Assembly: GCF_964204865.1 (NCBI RefSeq)
Contig: NC_135255.1
Coordinates: 18,443,135-18,507,134 of the forward strand
Source: Styela clava
Lineage: Eukaryota > Chordata > Ascidiacea > Stolidobranchia > Styelidae
Direction: 5' to 3'
Length of the DNA: 64,000 bases
The notes under the pieces are model-generated. The model saw only the letters and a list, made by a program, of their open reading frames with translations. It was not told the DNA's origin and searched no databases. Shown piece after piece: positions 50,334-62,272 of the stretch. Both the position numbers and the translations under genes were made by a program. Each line of letters opens with the position of its first letter. The stretch's first letter is position 1.

Positions 50334-52870
50334 TCACAAATTATAAAGTTCGTTGACAACAACTTCTTGCTCGGATCTAGCATCAGATGCCTTAATAACG
50401 CTGTATACAGGTTCGCATTCATTTCCATGGCTTGTATTCGCGGCTTCCACAGTTGGAGAAGGCATGTGTTGGGGTGTTTGTAACTGGTTACCAATCTTCA
50501 TTCGATATCTAAAATGTTCAAAAAGATATCATTTTGATACAGCAACCCTCAATATCAACAAAAATAGCAAAGAATAAAATGGGTCATATGTATTTTATAA
50601 AAGTAAATTAATCATATCACGAAAAAAAATATTTTATTAAATTATTTTCAGCTTCAACACGTGAACACGTGTAAATATATGCTCGCAGCAAATAATCGAT
50701 CGCATACAAGTGATATGATAAAGTGAGTTGGTCGAATTCTGACAAATCAAAATTGTAAATCTAAAAACGAGGTCCCCCCATCCGTTTTTTTATACGTTTC
50801 AATATATATATATTGGATATATTACTTCGATACAGCACTTTTCGATTTTCCTCAGTCACACGAAGGATAACGCAAGTTTGAAATTCTTTGTTTGCAAATA
50901 ATTTTGATATAGTTTAAAACGTGAGTTTCAACGAACTTTATCGAGAACAAACTGCATAAAACCTCCAAAAATGCGTTTCAAGGCGTCACTATAATATTCT
51001 TTTATTTCACACTAAGTTTATCATTTTGTAATACGTAGACACCAACCTGACAATCACCACAAAGAGAACGACCAAAACGATGAACAGTAGAACTCCGAAA
51101 ATTATTGCAAGTTTGTAGTCCGAAGACACTGCTTGATCTTGATCAGTAATGCCAGATAAAACGGTCGAGTGTTGAGTAGTCGTTGAAATCGGCTGTTCCG
51201 GTATAGATGGTGTAGTTTTTTGTATTGTTTCTTTTGCTGTTGTTTAAAATAAAAGCATGCTTTATCCTATGATATGAAGACGTGTAATCGAGCGTTCAAT
51301 TGTTAGGCAGGTGGGGCACAGGAACAAACATAAACTTGTAATTGACATCATTTCAGAATAACGCATTCCCATTCAAAAAATCAATAATTAGGTCCTATAT
51401 AGACTAAGAGTAGTCCTCCCCCATCCATCATGAAACAGTGGCAACTCCTAATAGACGTAACTGAGTCTAAACACTTATACAGATCTTACTTGTTGGTATT
51501 AATGGCTGGTAGATAATTTCCATTTCAAATTGTTGCCGATTGTTCGAAGCTCGTGATTCTGTAAAATACTTCACAGTAATCGGTAAAATATTCTTCATTT
51601 TGGTCCATATTACGTTGGTGCAATCATTGGCAATGGAAACGTCGACAAAGGTAGAGTTTTCGGGATAAAAGGCGAAGCAGTCGTTTTTATGGGATTTGCA
51701 AATGTTCCTGCTTCCACGATAATCTGCAAGGTAAATAAAATATATTCGATATCTTGTTTGATGCGATAGATGGTAAAAACTTTACCTGAAATGGTTAGAT
51801 ATCCGCGGCATTGATAGTACCCACTATCTCTAAGACCCATCTCCGCCAATTTCAAGAGTAAAACCTGGTTTTGAAATTTACAATTTTGATTAGTCAGAAT
51901 CCAACTAATGCTGACTACGTTGTATCCAGTATATCCGATAGATCTGATTGGTTGTGAGCATACACTTATTTTTTCTGCAAGAAGTCCGCGTGTCAACGCT
52001 GAAAATATAATTTAACAAATGAATGCTTTTCCTGAAATCATTGGATCACTTTTAAAAAGCAACTAATGCGACTTTTTCATTGTAGCCACACATAATCGTT
52101 TTTTTAGATGTTTCCCACTTGCTGGTATAATGCTTGATTAAACCAAATATACCAAATGTTGTACAATTCAAGAGTCCTGCTGAACAACAATACATTTTGG
52201 TAGTGTGCAGAAAGACTCTGAAATTGATTAGTATGGTCATGTTTATTCCTGTTGCAGCAGCCTTGCAATATACGCATACAGATCCACTGGCACAAACGCA
52301 TTCGGGAAAGATTGGGAGTTAGTCTCACGTAATGTCTACTGTTAGTTATGCCAAATGTCGGTTGCTAATTAGTTTTCAGACGTTTATACTGGGCGGGAAT
52401 GCATTCTGTCTTTGATATGAACTGTTGGAGTACGTAGGTTGAATGTCGGGTTTGCCATTCAGTGAGAATCTTGCAAAACACTTTACAAAACACAAAGTAG
52501 ACCACGACCTCGTAGAACCGATAGTGGCGCGTATTCAAATGCAATGACTCAATTTTTATGCTTCGGAAATCCAAAAATAAAAAGGAGGTTTCGTCTTGTA
52601 GATTAGGATTTGAACCGACCAAAAAAAAAGAGCTCGCGATCTTGAAGTCCACGCTGCACCTCGTATCATAAATGTAATCATACCTCCATGCTCTTACAAT
52701 TCTGAGAATGGCTTACTCAGACACTATTTAACTAGACTATAGCCAATTAAGGATCTAATCATAAAACTACGAATTCATTAGTCGATTTTGTCATTTGGCA
52801 GAACTAAATCACACGGCAACTTACCTAGAAGAAGAAACGTTTTAAGCATTTGTAATCCGGTTTTCTTCAT
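50334..52870 (-). CDS. Receptor copy 4: complete
   Basis: Five exons on the minus strand: 52870..52825 (leader MKKTGLQMLKTFLLL), 51998..51786 (D1), 51723..51490 (D2), 51236..51047 (stalk plus TM), 50508..50334 (tail, TGA). They sum to 858 nt, 285 aa, one open frame. D1 has SISWILTNQNC and GLRDSGYYQCRGYL; the D-S-G-Y-Y-x-C string is the best Ig-like signature in the cluster. D2 opens DYRGSRNICKSHKNDC. The stalk (KETIQKTTPSIPEQPIST) differs from the other copies at its start and uses an AACAG acceptor. The helix is IIFGVLLFIVLVVLFVVIV. The tail has ECEPVYSVI and ends VVVNELYNL. The leader and upstream region are class B, as in copy 2. The intron before the tail holds an inverted D1 fragment (50652-50773). 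Confidence 0.82.
50652..50773 (+). pseudogene. Inverted D1 pseudo-exon inside an intron of copy 4
   Basis: On the plus strand, ATTATTTTCAG is followed by sequence aligning with the first two thirds of a D1 exon (pieces 'aaatatatgctcgcag' and 'caaatcaaaattgtaaatct'), with stops and a break at 'gaggt|cccccc'. It is antisense to its host gene. Confidence 0.75.
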
Positions 52871-53607
52871 TTAATTTGAACCCAACTAATATAGCCTACC
52901 TTACAAATGCACTTTCATTAAAGGAAACTAACACGTTTCGTGCTTCTCTGACTGAACAGCCCAACAAATCGAAACAAGCGTGTTCGTCTGCTCTTGCTGT
53001 GCTTATTAAATTTTTTCTTCACTTCAATTCACCTCTTCCTTCATTATGTAATTAACAGGAAATATTTGTAATAGGTATCTTGTCTCAACGAATGCAAATG
53101 TTTTATGTAACCTATTGTTATAAAAAGCCTCATTCTGCAGAAAAGCAATTCTAGCGTCTACTATGTAAAACAGGTAGTCAATTGAAATTTTCCTAATTTA
53201 ATTGAAAGCTGTGAACTATCAGTTTCTACGATTAACAATGAAAATTCCAATTTTTTCTCATCTCGCTTCCTTATGTAAATGAAACAGAAATACTTGTAAT
53301 AGGTCTCTTGTCTTAGCGTATGCAAAAATGAAATTGCCTCTTGTTGCAGAAAACCACCATGTGAATTACGGGCGATTCATTACCTCATGGTGAGTCACCT
53401 ATGTGAAACTGGTATTCTTTTTAAATTTTAATTTCCATACATATTTCAGCCTCGGTTTCAGTTTCCACGAGTAATATACAAAATTTTAATTGTTTTGGAG
53501 TCGTAATTTTCAATTAAAAATGAAAGTTTTCTAGACGCCAATGTTTATGCCATCGAATAATTTTTGTCAATTAAGATTCGACGTCGGAATTTTTGATTCA
53601 CTCAAAT
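52871..53607 (-). promoter_or_regulatory. Class B 5' flank of copy 4
   Basis: Counterpart of 7063-7595 upstream of copy 2. It contains an internal partial duplicate: 53035-53120 against 53265-53340, both with 'tatgtaa' plus 'acaggaaat'-like sequence and 'ataggt'. Promoter role inferred from position. Confidence 0.4.
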
Positions 53608-53735
53608 GGTGGCTCGGGGGTGTGGCCGATCTTGCTAAGACTTGGGGAATACGCTCGCCAGCGCACCTCTGATTACTCTGCGTGGGTTCGCAGGTCGAAT
53701 CATGTGAGGGATGATTATGTGCGGGAGAATTTCAG
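53608..53735 (+). mobile_element. 5' fragment of a tRNA-derived SINE
   Basis: Shares 'tggctcgggggtgtggccg' and 'aatacgctcgcca' with 7596-7910, then breaks off after 'tatgtgcgggaga'. Confidence 0.6.
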
Positions 53736-53769
53736 TGGCTGATAACTATGTTTTTTTTACACAATAGAA

Positions 53770-54790
53770 TATTAAATTTAAAATACGAGACGCAAAGCAC
53801 CCTCGTCGAATGCATGATATTGAAATTTCAAAACATGATAAAGGTACTTACTGATTTGAAATAGAAATATTCAAATAAATATAATTCACAGAAAGTAATC
53901 AGTGAGATCCATCGGTACTTTATAAATTCTATTTCAGTCAATTCGAAAGCGCATAACATTTTAGTGGTGAATGTTCTCAATCTTGGTGTTTAGATTGTTC
54001 GCTAATAAGTTTTTCGTGTTTCTCAGAACAAGGAAGTGTTTTTTTAATGCCATTGACAATTTTGACTGAACTTTAGGGGCTGCATTTATGCGTGCACTCA
54101 CTCTCATTATACAAAGTAACGCAAAATCAACAGAAGTGATCAACAAATGAAATGCAACCTGAAACATTTAACGACTGACACCTTTTAACAGTATTGAGTT
54201 ACAATGAAATGTCATTTAAACATTTCACGACTGACGCTTTTTAACAGTTACTTTTTATAAGTTGCCATGACAAAAAAGATTTTACCTTAATTTTGCGTAA
54301 CTTTTTTAACACCTGGTTAATTTTAAAACGTATCAAGTTGATCTGCTTCAACAGTTCAATCAGATTAAAAATATCGAATTACCGATACCGATAATTAAGT
54401 AGAACAAGTTTTTCTTTTTTTCTTTAAATTTACATCAACTTATATTGCATGTTAAAAAATTGGCTCAAACATTTGAACCATACGATCAAATTTGATTGCA
54501 TCTATTTGCTTTCTATGTTTGTGGACTGAACATATAAAAAACTAAAAATAGCAACAAAATTAAAAAAAACTTTCCATTGAAAAGTAGTAATCAGTGAATC
54601 TCAACAACACAAGCTTAAATATTCTGCTTCTGGCTCCCATGTTCATGGCAAAGTCAAAATTAAGGAATATTTGCATATAATAAAATGCCATCAGTTACAT
54701 TTCGTAACGTAAGTTTAGTTGGATTGTTGTTGGTATCAGAAAATATTGATTTTCTCCCACATATCAATATTCAAAGAGAAAGATTAAAAC
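53770..54790. repeat. Segmental duplicate of 9130-10300
   Basis: Diverged non-coding counterpart of the block upstream of copy 3. It continues at 54980-55270 with a match to 12500-12780, skipping 10.3-12.5 kb (PDE exon, hAT, mariner). Confidence 0.6.
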
Positions 54791-55242
54791 ATTTATCAAG
54801 CGCAAATATGTCAATTATAGACAAAATTATGAGCAGGACAGAAGAAACCACTGTTTATTACGCCTTTATCTTGTTAGTGATGTTTTAATGTGTTCTTGAC
54901 CCAAGAGTAATGGGACAACTAATCAAATATGATGTTTTGAAACCATTACTTATTTAGTGCTCCTTTACCATGGGGACTACCTTCTCGTTAGAATTTTAAT
55001 GTATTTTTGCTGCTATTTCTAAACTCACTTTACAAGAATTAACTAGATGTGATTAGAAAATCGTTGCCTGGGATTATTTATCAACCTAGTGACGTCATTA
55101 ACGCTGTAGATAATGTCTATATTTACAGACGGGTGATTCAACCTAAGTCATTCAGTGGTTGATTCGGATTGAACTGCATACAATAAAATCTGGATAAATA
55201 TAGTGAGTGCTTTTATCAATATTTTAATATCCAACCGAGAAT

Positions 55243-55428
55243 ATGATCGCTATTTTCGTTTTTGTAACCTTACTAGTCACATCACATCAGGCATTGTTTG
55301 AAGGGTTCTGTTACATCACGTTTAAATCAAATTTGAATCAATACGGTTTTTTTAATACAAAAAATATCAAATTCGACTGCCCGAAACTATCTACTTCACA
55401 TGAATTGGACTTTAAATATTGCTGTTAA
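55243..55428 (+). CDS. Candidate small secreted Cys peptide (61 aa)
   Basis: An uninterrupted ATG-to-TAA frame. The N-terminus MIAIFVFVTLLVTSHQALF looks like a signal peptide; the remaining 40 residues contain four cysteines, ending KYCC. A GATAAATATAG box lies 45 bp upstream. The duplicated site at 12756 has an early stop and diverges soon after, so conservation does not support it. It could be chance. Confidence 0.3.
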   Translation: MIAIFVFVTLLVTSHQALFEGFCYITFKSNLNQYGFFNTKNIKFDCPKLSTSHELDFKYCC

Positions 55429-55439
55429 AAACGTATATG

Positions 55440-55807
55440 TGAGGTTTCTAGTATGACATTGATTGTCTATGTGGCCTAATTAAACAAATCATCACTCGTG
55501 TAACAGCGTTACTCTTGGAGAATGACAACCGCCAACGCGAAACTGGTTGCTGCACGGTAACATTTCGAATGCCAACCATTGGCACCCACCTACATTTCCG
55601 TGTGTAAAATCACTCTGTTGCGAAAATTATTCAGCAGTGATACTTACACAACACTTTGCACAATATAGTTGTACGTGTCATGCTATGATGCACCAGTTAT
55701 GAGAAAAGTTGGCAACATAGTGGATGAGGAATCACCCAGATATCTAATCTCTATTTGCAATTTCAAGAAACATTCCTATTCAAGCAACGCGAGCGGAGAA
55801 GCAAACA
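55440..55807 (+). promoter_or_regulatory. Class A 5' flank of copy 5
   Basis: Similar to 13490-13842; ends at the leader ATG. Promoter role inferred. Confidence 0.5.
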
Positions 55808-58146
55808 ATGATTCGTTGGACAGCGACAGGATGTTTTGCTTTTCATATATTAGCTCTCGTCAGTAAGTATTGCGATTTCATGGCATGGAATTTCAACGGA
55901 AACGGTTTGCTTAGTAAATCACTTACTACTGCTTTTGCTTGGAATAGGTAAAAAATTAGAAACAACTGGTTAGATTAGGTATATGGAGTGAGGATTTATA
56001 GTGTATTCAGTAGTATATAAACGTAAATATATAAAACGTTTGGAATGTGTTTCAGAAAGTGTTTGTGTTCTGATCCATCAAATGACATTCAGCGTGAAGT
56101 ACTTAACAGTTTGGGGGAATTGTACAAAATTGCAGAGCGCTACATTTATACGCTGTTCTTATAATTAAGGATTGTTTTATTCCACAAACCACTCTGAATA
56201 TTGTTACATTATTTGTTCTCCATAAGCAATATCAGTAATATCTAAACAAAATGATATGGAACAACAAAGAAGGCAATGGGCCATTGTGTATATTGAAAAT
56301 AATTTTATCATATCACGAAAAAAAAATTGTTGATTAAATTATTTTCAGCTCTGTCACACGGACTTCTTGCCGAAAACATAAATGTATGCTCACAATCAAT
56401 CAGATCTATCGGATATAAGGGAAGTAGCAAAGTCAGCTTAAGTTGGACTCTGATTAATCAAAATTGCAAATCTGAAAACGTGGTTTTACTTTTGAGATTG
56501 GCGAAGATGTATCTCAAACCATACTCATATTGTCGCGGATCATTTACCATTTCAGGTGAGGTCTTTTATCAACAATATAGTATGGACAAAATCTCGAATA
56601 TATTTTATCTTTCTTTGCAGCCTATCTTGAAAGCAAGAACATTTGTGACTACCCAGAAAACACCTGCTTCGTTTTTTATCCCGAAAAATCTACTTATATC
56701 GATTCCTCTATCGCCGAAAATTGCACCAATGTAAAATTGATCAAAATGGTGAATATTTTCCCGATTACTGTGAAGTATAATCCAAATATTGGAATCATTG
56801 GCAAAACTTTGGAATTGCAATCATCTATCTTTCTTCCAATTCATCAGGTAAAAAATATAAATGCACTGTACTTAGAGTTAAAAGAAGCCTTTTATCTATA
56901 TATTACCCTAATTAACATTATTACGACCCGCAAGGAAAACTAGCGCGGCCCGCGTTGAAGTGACAATTTTGAATGGTGCGCGGCCCGCAAACCGATATTT
57001 TAGTTTAGTTTTATCAGGTACATAGTGATTCCAATCCTTTGGGTTGCAATGCATATACCTGAGTCCAATTATTAGCTATACTTATGACGTCACAATGCTA
57101 TGACAGCGGGCTTCAGTGAAACGAACAACGCATTTCATAAGATCAATAGCCAGAATTGTTGTGCATGCAACTACTAGTAAGCATATGTTGAATGACGGTT
57201 CGGCCCGTGATTTCACCCACTTCATTCATGTACATGTTAATTGTAACAACTCTTCTCCATCATATCTAACTTATTTTCCTTCGTAATGCTACAAAATCTG
57301 AAATACTAGAAAGTAAAGTGAATTATGGAGCTTGTACCCCAGCCAATTATTAACTACGCGGTCTTTTAAAGAGTTGTTATAATACTAATATTGAACATGA
57401 TTTCATTTGCAGATGACAAGGCCACAACTGCACAGCAGATTTCAACAATCGTACAGTCGGTTTCAACAGCTGCACAGCCGGTTCCAACAACAGTAGAGCT
57501 GATATCAACAACTACTCAGCAATCCACCGTTCTGTCAAGCATTTCTGAACAAGTTCAAGCAGTATTCATTGACTGCACACTTGCAATACTTTTTGGGATT
57601 CTACTATTCATCGTCTTGATCGTTCTTTTTGTGGTGATTGCCAGGTTGGTGATTACATATTACAAGATAATATACTTGGTGTGACATAGAGTAATATATG
57701 ATGACTGATCAACCGATATCTTCAGAGATATTGGACGTTTGTTCTGATAAATGAAAGTGTAAAAAAGTTATAGTCTCATACCAAAACATTTTCTTACATC
57801 TTCGGTAGGATGGGGTTGTTCGCTAGCTTGAATCGCCAGAAGTTGCAAACAAAAAGTTTCAAACTTGCGATACTCCTTGCGCAACTGAAAATCTGAATAT
57901 TGTTGCGAAGTACTATATCAAATATGCATATTGTGAGCTGTTGTCTTTTGATGATCTTTTTGTGCTTATTTTAGATATCGAAAGAAAATCGGTTACCAGC
58001 AACAAACGTCCCAAGGTCCGCAACATCGGCCTTCTTCGAATGTGGATGACGCGAATACAAGCGAATCGTTATACAGCGTCATTAACAAGGCATCTAATGC
58101 CATATCCGAGCAAGAAGTTGTTATTAGCGAGCTTTATAATTTGTAA
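55808..58146 (+). pseudogene. Receptor copy 5: frameshifted in D2 (pseudogene or secreted form)
   Basis: Exons: 55808..55862 (leader MIRWTATGCFAFHILALV), 56349..56555 (D1, short 207-nt form), 56621..56847 (D2), 57413..57644 (stalk plus TM), 57975..58146 (tail, TAA). D2 is 227 nt, whereas all four other copies have 234: seven bases are missing between about 56775 and 56815. After splicing, the frame enters the stalk exon one base off and stops after about 27 codons, before the helix, so the protein would lose its membrane anchor. Restoring nothing, the TM and tail exons themselves remain open: helix ILFGILLFIVLIVLFVVIA, tail SLYSVI (the only copy matching the full ITIM consensus S-x-Y-x-x-I) and C-terminus VVISELYNL. 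The stalk has 7-residue repeats (TAQQIST, AAQPVPT, TVELIST). Open downstream exons suggest a recent lesion or an alternative form. Confidence 0.72.
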
Positions 58147-59380
58147 TATGGATTTCCCTGACTATTATACGGTATATCGGTAAAAAAGAGAGTAACTTGT
58201 GTTGAAAAACTGAAGAAAAATAATTAGTTTTTTACGATAAACGAACAAACTTTATAATTTGTGATGTGATTTTTCCACGAATAGAATTCAGTAAAAAACA
58301 ATTGGTAACTTGCGTTGAAAAACGAAGAAAAATATTCCGGGCGGTTGAAGATTTTTATTCTCAAACTTTTCTATAAACTCTATGGAAACATATGCAATCA
58401 TTTTTTTTATTTCTCGAGATATGTATACATCTATTGGCACGCTTTATAATATATATCCGTGTCATGCAAAAACATGAACCGATGCATGTATATCGACTTC
58501 GAGTTATTAGTTCATATCTTCTATTCCTTTAATAGCGTTTGTTGTATATTTTAACTTAAACTTTTGATGAAGAATCAATTTGGACTATTTCTTAGGTTAT
58601 TTTAAGTATGCTCAAATATTAAATATTTTAGGGGTCTGTTTAGTGAGCAAAAAAATGTATTTCTTCTTCAATTTTTTTTTGGATGAAATTGTGTAAATAT
58701 TTAGTAAAGAAATAAACCTAGTATGAAAAACATCTTGAATGATATTTACTATAATTTTTTTTGGATCACTTGACACCTTCTTTTTCATATGTTAAGCATT
58801 TTTTTAGAGCTACTGATGCTGGGATGACTTGTATGGGATGACGATGACGAATACGCATATTCAACCTCATTCAGCAATTTAGTGAAATGTCAAATCACAT
58901 TTTCTCATTCGAAAGTCCATGAAAATATTTGACCAAACTATCCTGCATTTCAAGCAGTTTCGTCGAGATGGTTTATTTACATCGTTTCCTACACGTACTT
59001 CGAGAATTAGTAAACTAATTCATTGTTCAAGTATATCGTTATATCTGCTAACAAACAACAAACTGTTCTACGTCGGGTATATATTCGCTCCAAAGCTGTG
59101 CGCAATCCCCTTGAACTCATGCCCACTGACTGCATCACACATACTTTGAATTTTAAGATACTGTTTATTGCAGCAGTAGCGGATGAAATGGTGCTCTTTA
59201 TTATACGTGTTTGTTATAACTTATACCACTGTTCCCGTATATATGAATCGCGACCCAAAGCGGAGTCGCCATTCAGCAACGTGTCGCAATGTCGAATCTC
59301 TCATTCAAAAACCCATAAGAATATTTGAATAAACTATCTTGCATTCCAAGCATATTCATCGCAAAAGCTTGCCTTTACGT
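58147..59380 (+). other. 3' flank of copy 5
   Basis: Similar to other 3' flanks. It includes a second copy of the tail end at about 58246-58264 ('aactttataatttgtgatgt', reading L-Y-N-L-stop in frame) and a repeat of the following 'ggtaacttgcgttgaaaaac' piece, so about 100 bp after the stop are duplicated in tandem. It continues at 60528 after a hAT insertion. Confidence 0.6.
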
Positions 59381-60527
59381 CAGGCCTGCCCAACCTTTTT
59401 CGTCTTGCGGGCCACTTTCAAATGATAAATATCGTTTCTGGCCGCAAACGTTGTCCCAAATTTTAATACCAGCCAAGTCCCGATTTTGTTAGAATTCACA
59501 TACTACATAAAAGGCAAGATTATTACGGTAACATAAAATCAATCGAGTTGATAATTATTTACTGGTTACTGATTAGTGCTGGTAAACTATTCGAATATCA
59601 GCAGTTTACTATTCAAATATCTGGTAACATGGGGCGTGAACAAGACACCCGCAGGTCGCTGAATCAAAACATCAACCCTTACACAACGCACTTGTGGATT
59701 TCTGACGACCACATGAGAATCTGCACACAGTTTTCACTAACAAACAAAGACGTCAAAAGAGAGTCTTATATTTGAGTCATGGTGTTTTTTATTTATTTAT
59801 TTTCAGTGGCTAGGTTACTGTTTAAATGAGCGTCGTAATGTGCGCCAATGTCGCGGGAACATCAAATTTTAGTGGGCCGTTTCGTAAAATTTGAAACTTC
59901 AATAGAAGTATTTAATGAAGAAACATTACAAAGTCTTCTGGACAAATATATATACTTATCTAATATGTATAATTGCCATTTAAGTCAATTTTATCAGAAT
60001 TATTGACGAATACGGATGGACGACAATTCCAAATTTTTATTCAACGCCAACATAAGATAAACAAAAATACGAACCAAAAAAAAAAACGAGTCCCGGAGCC
60101 AGCAGCAAAGATATTGTTGACTATTTATTTTACATTGGCAATAAAGACGATCAAAGCCTACACAAAAGAAAGTAATCAAAATGAAAATAATTTGGAAATT
60201 TAGGTTCCAAATTCATCCCTATAATTGCGCTTAACGTTCGTCGTCAATGATCGCACAATATCGCACAAGCTCGTCGTACAATACGCTTAGTTCTGCTAGA
60301 AATAAAAAAAAAACTTACTCCGATGTTCATCAGGGCGCAAGACTTGATACATACATAACAATAAGAATCGACATCCGGATGTAGATAGATGGATGGAATA
60401 ATCACACCAAAATCACGAAATATACTTCCGCCTATATAACATAGTAAACATACAAAAAGTCTGCTTACAAAATTCATTGGGCCGGCCGCCAAAAACAGTA
60501 CGACGGACCGCGTGTTTGGCAACCTTG
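59381..60527 (+). mobile_element. hAT element with transposase remnant
   Basis: Ends are CAGGCCTGCCCAACC and GTTTGGCAACCTTG. The 8-bp target duplication CTTTACGT is perfect (59373-59380, 60528-60535). A plus-strand frame near 59640-59775 (pieces TTHLWISDDHMRICTQF) resembles the C-terminal end of hAT-type transposases, from memory. No intact transposase is present. Confidence 0.8.
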
Positions 60528-61930
60528 CTTTACGTAGTTTCCCGTACGTACGTTGTGAATCAGTGGACTAGTTCATTGTTGAAGAATATCGTTATATTTA
60601 ACTCGTGGTTTCCGAGAAATGGTCAAGATGAATGGTTTTCGATGGTGATAAATGAAGCATATTTCCTAGCTATATATTTAGGAAACTATCAAGCATCTTA
60701 CGTTTCGCAATAAAACGAGAAACCCCATATCGTTGAGTTTGAAATATGACTACACAATACAATCCCCTTGACATAATTCTGTTTGCCTTGGTGCTTGTAA
60801 ATTCTACGTCAAGAGAACTTGCTTCTGTCAGTATTAGCACTACTAAACCAGCACATTCATTCTTATATTCACTCAAGCCACGAGTAGTCAATATATTGGT
60901 GTGTTATATTTCGAAAAAGTCACAAAACTAATCTTTGTTTAAAGATTGGCAAATAATTTTTTTTCTAATTTACTTATAAATGGCAATTATACATATGAAG
61001 TGTGCAATGGTATATCTAACATGACCATGGCATATTTATGTTTAAATTATAATCTAAGTGAATTGTGCGTATTACATCCGATTGCTAATTTCCTCTTTCA
61101 TAAACACAATAGATTTTCGATATTTGTATTAAAGGCACATATTGTATTTCAGTGTTTCCCAACCTATGGGTCGCGTCCCAAAACTGGGTCGCATGAAAAT
61201 CTTGTTAGATCAACAAAAACTCAAAGTTACTGGTTTTATTTTTCAGTAAATCTTATCGTTTATTTTATATTTGGTAGGGAAGTGTTGCTCAGATGTATAT
61301 GTAGGGAGTATCACAAAATAGGAACCAGTCAAGGTAGGCAAACACGTTCAGCTATTTCACTTTGAAGTGATTTATGAGAAAATAAGTGTAAAATGATTAG
61401 TATTAGAATTAGTACTAAATCGCGTTCTGTATTTGAGAATGTTCTTAATGTTAATAAATAGCTCTCACGTGCTGTATAGCATCTAAAACATTGAACACAT
61501 AATTTGAAACACTGAAACAGTGCTGAATATTTAGGTAATAATTATCATTAACACGACATGTTTCTCATCCCAGTTTTGATACCTCAATGCCCACAAAGAT
61601 TAATATATCTACTCAAACAACTTTTCCATTCCCTCGTATGTTTTTATTTATGTTTTAGTGACTTTTCTATATATGAAATTTACCCAAAAATAATATATAA
61701 GCAAAACTTGACTAATAATTAAAAATCAAACAGAAAAAGTTCATGAAATCATAGTGCGGTGGCATAGCAAATTAGGCGGTGCTACTTTAGCATGTGGTCT
61801 ACCGCGATGTAGTCTACACTTTACCTCACGCTTAAGTGCTAACGCGAGGGTTGACCTCGTGCTAAAGTGACACAAATTGACCCAAGTTTAGTACTGACAT
61901 TTAAGGCCCGGGAGCCAAATTCGTCCGTTG
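60528..61930 (+). other. Continuation of the copy 5 3' flank, then intergenic
   Basis: 60528-61300 resumes the flank ('gtagtttcccgtacgtacg', matching inverted 8280). 61145-61210 carries a hAT-like end (CAGTGTTTCCCAACC). 61550-61700 matches 20110-20260. From 61750 to 61890 there are short inverted pieces ('acctcacgcttaagtg', 'gacctcgtgctaaagtg'). No gene seen. Confidence 0.5.
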
Positions 61931-61935
61931 GGTAA

Positions 61936-62165
61936 TTTTTAGGTACTCCCGTACTATATGTACCAAGTTAGGTAGATCATAATTTTATTCCGATTTTCCT
62001 ATTTTAGTTCTATTACAAGTTCGGGGACTGTATGTGTTAGCAAAGTGAATATATCCCCTGCCCATAGGTTTCAGTCCTTTTACACAACTTGATGTAAAGT
62101 GGGCGAACAAAATTAGTTATACCTCTATATTGGTACATAGTAGTCTACATACACTTCTGGAGCGC
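61936..62165. mobile_element. Palindromic MITE relative
   Basis: 'ggtactcccgtactatatgt' at the left and 'acacttctggagcgcc' at the right, with the interior 'ttattccgattttcc' shared with 30945-31160. Confidence 0.6.
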
Positions 62166-62272
62166 CGATTTTTATGCTTGATAGAAAAAATGCTTCAAAT
62201 TTCATGCCGAATACAGATCACATTTAAACGACATAGGAAAAATAATTGAACTTTAAAATTTCATGTATATAT

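Noticed and set aside
54685-54888. 67-residue plus-strand frame with hydrophobic ends
   Set aside because: The paralogous sequence near 10230 does not keep the frame, and there is no other support.
59023-59328. 101-residue plus-strand frame downstream of copy 5
   Set aside because: It lies in duplicated 3' flank; counterparts at 8.3 kb and 33 kb have stops, so it is chance.
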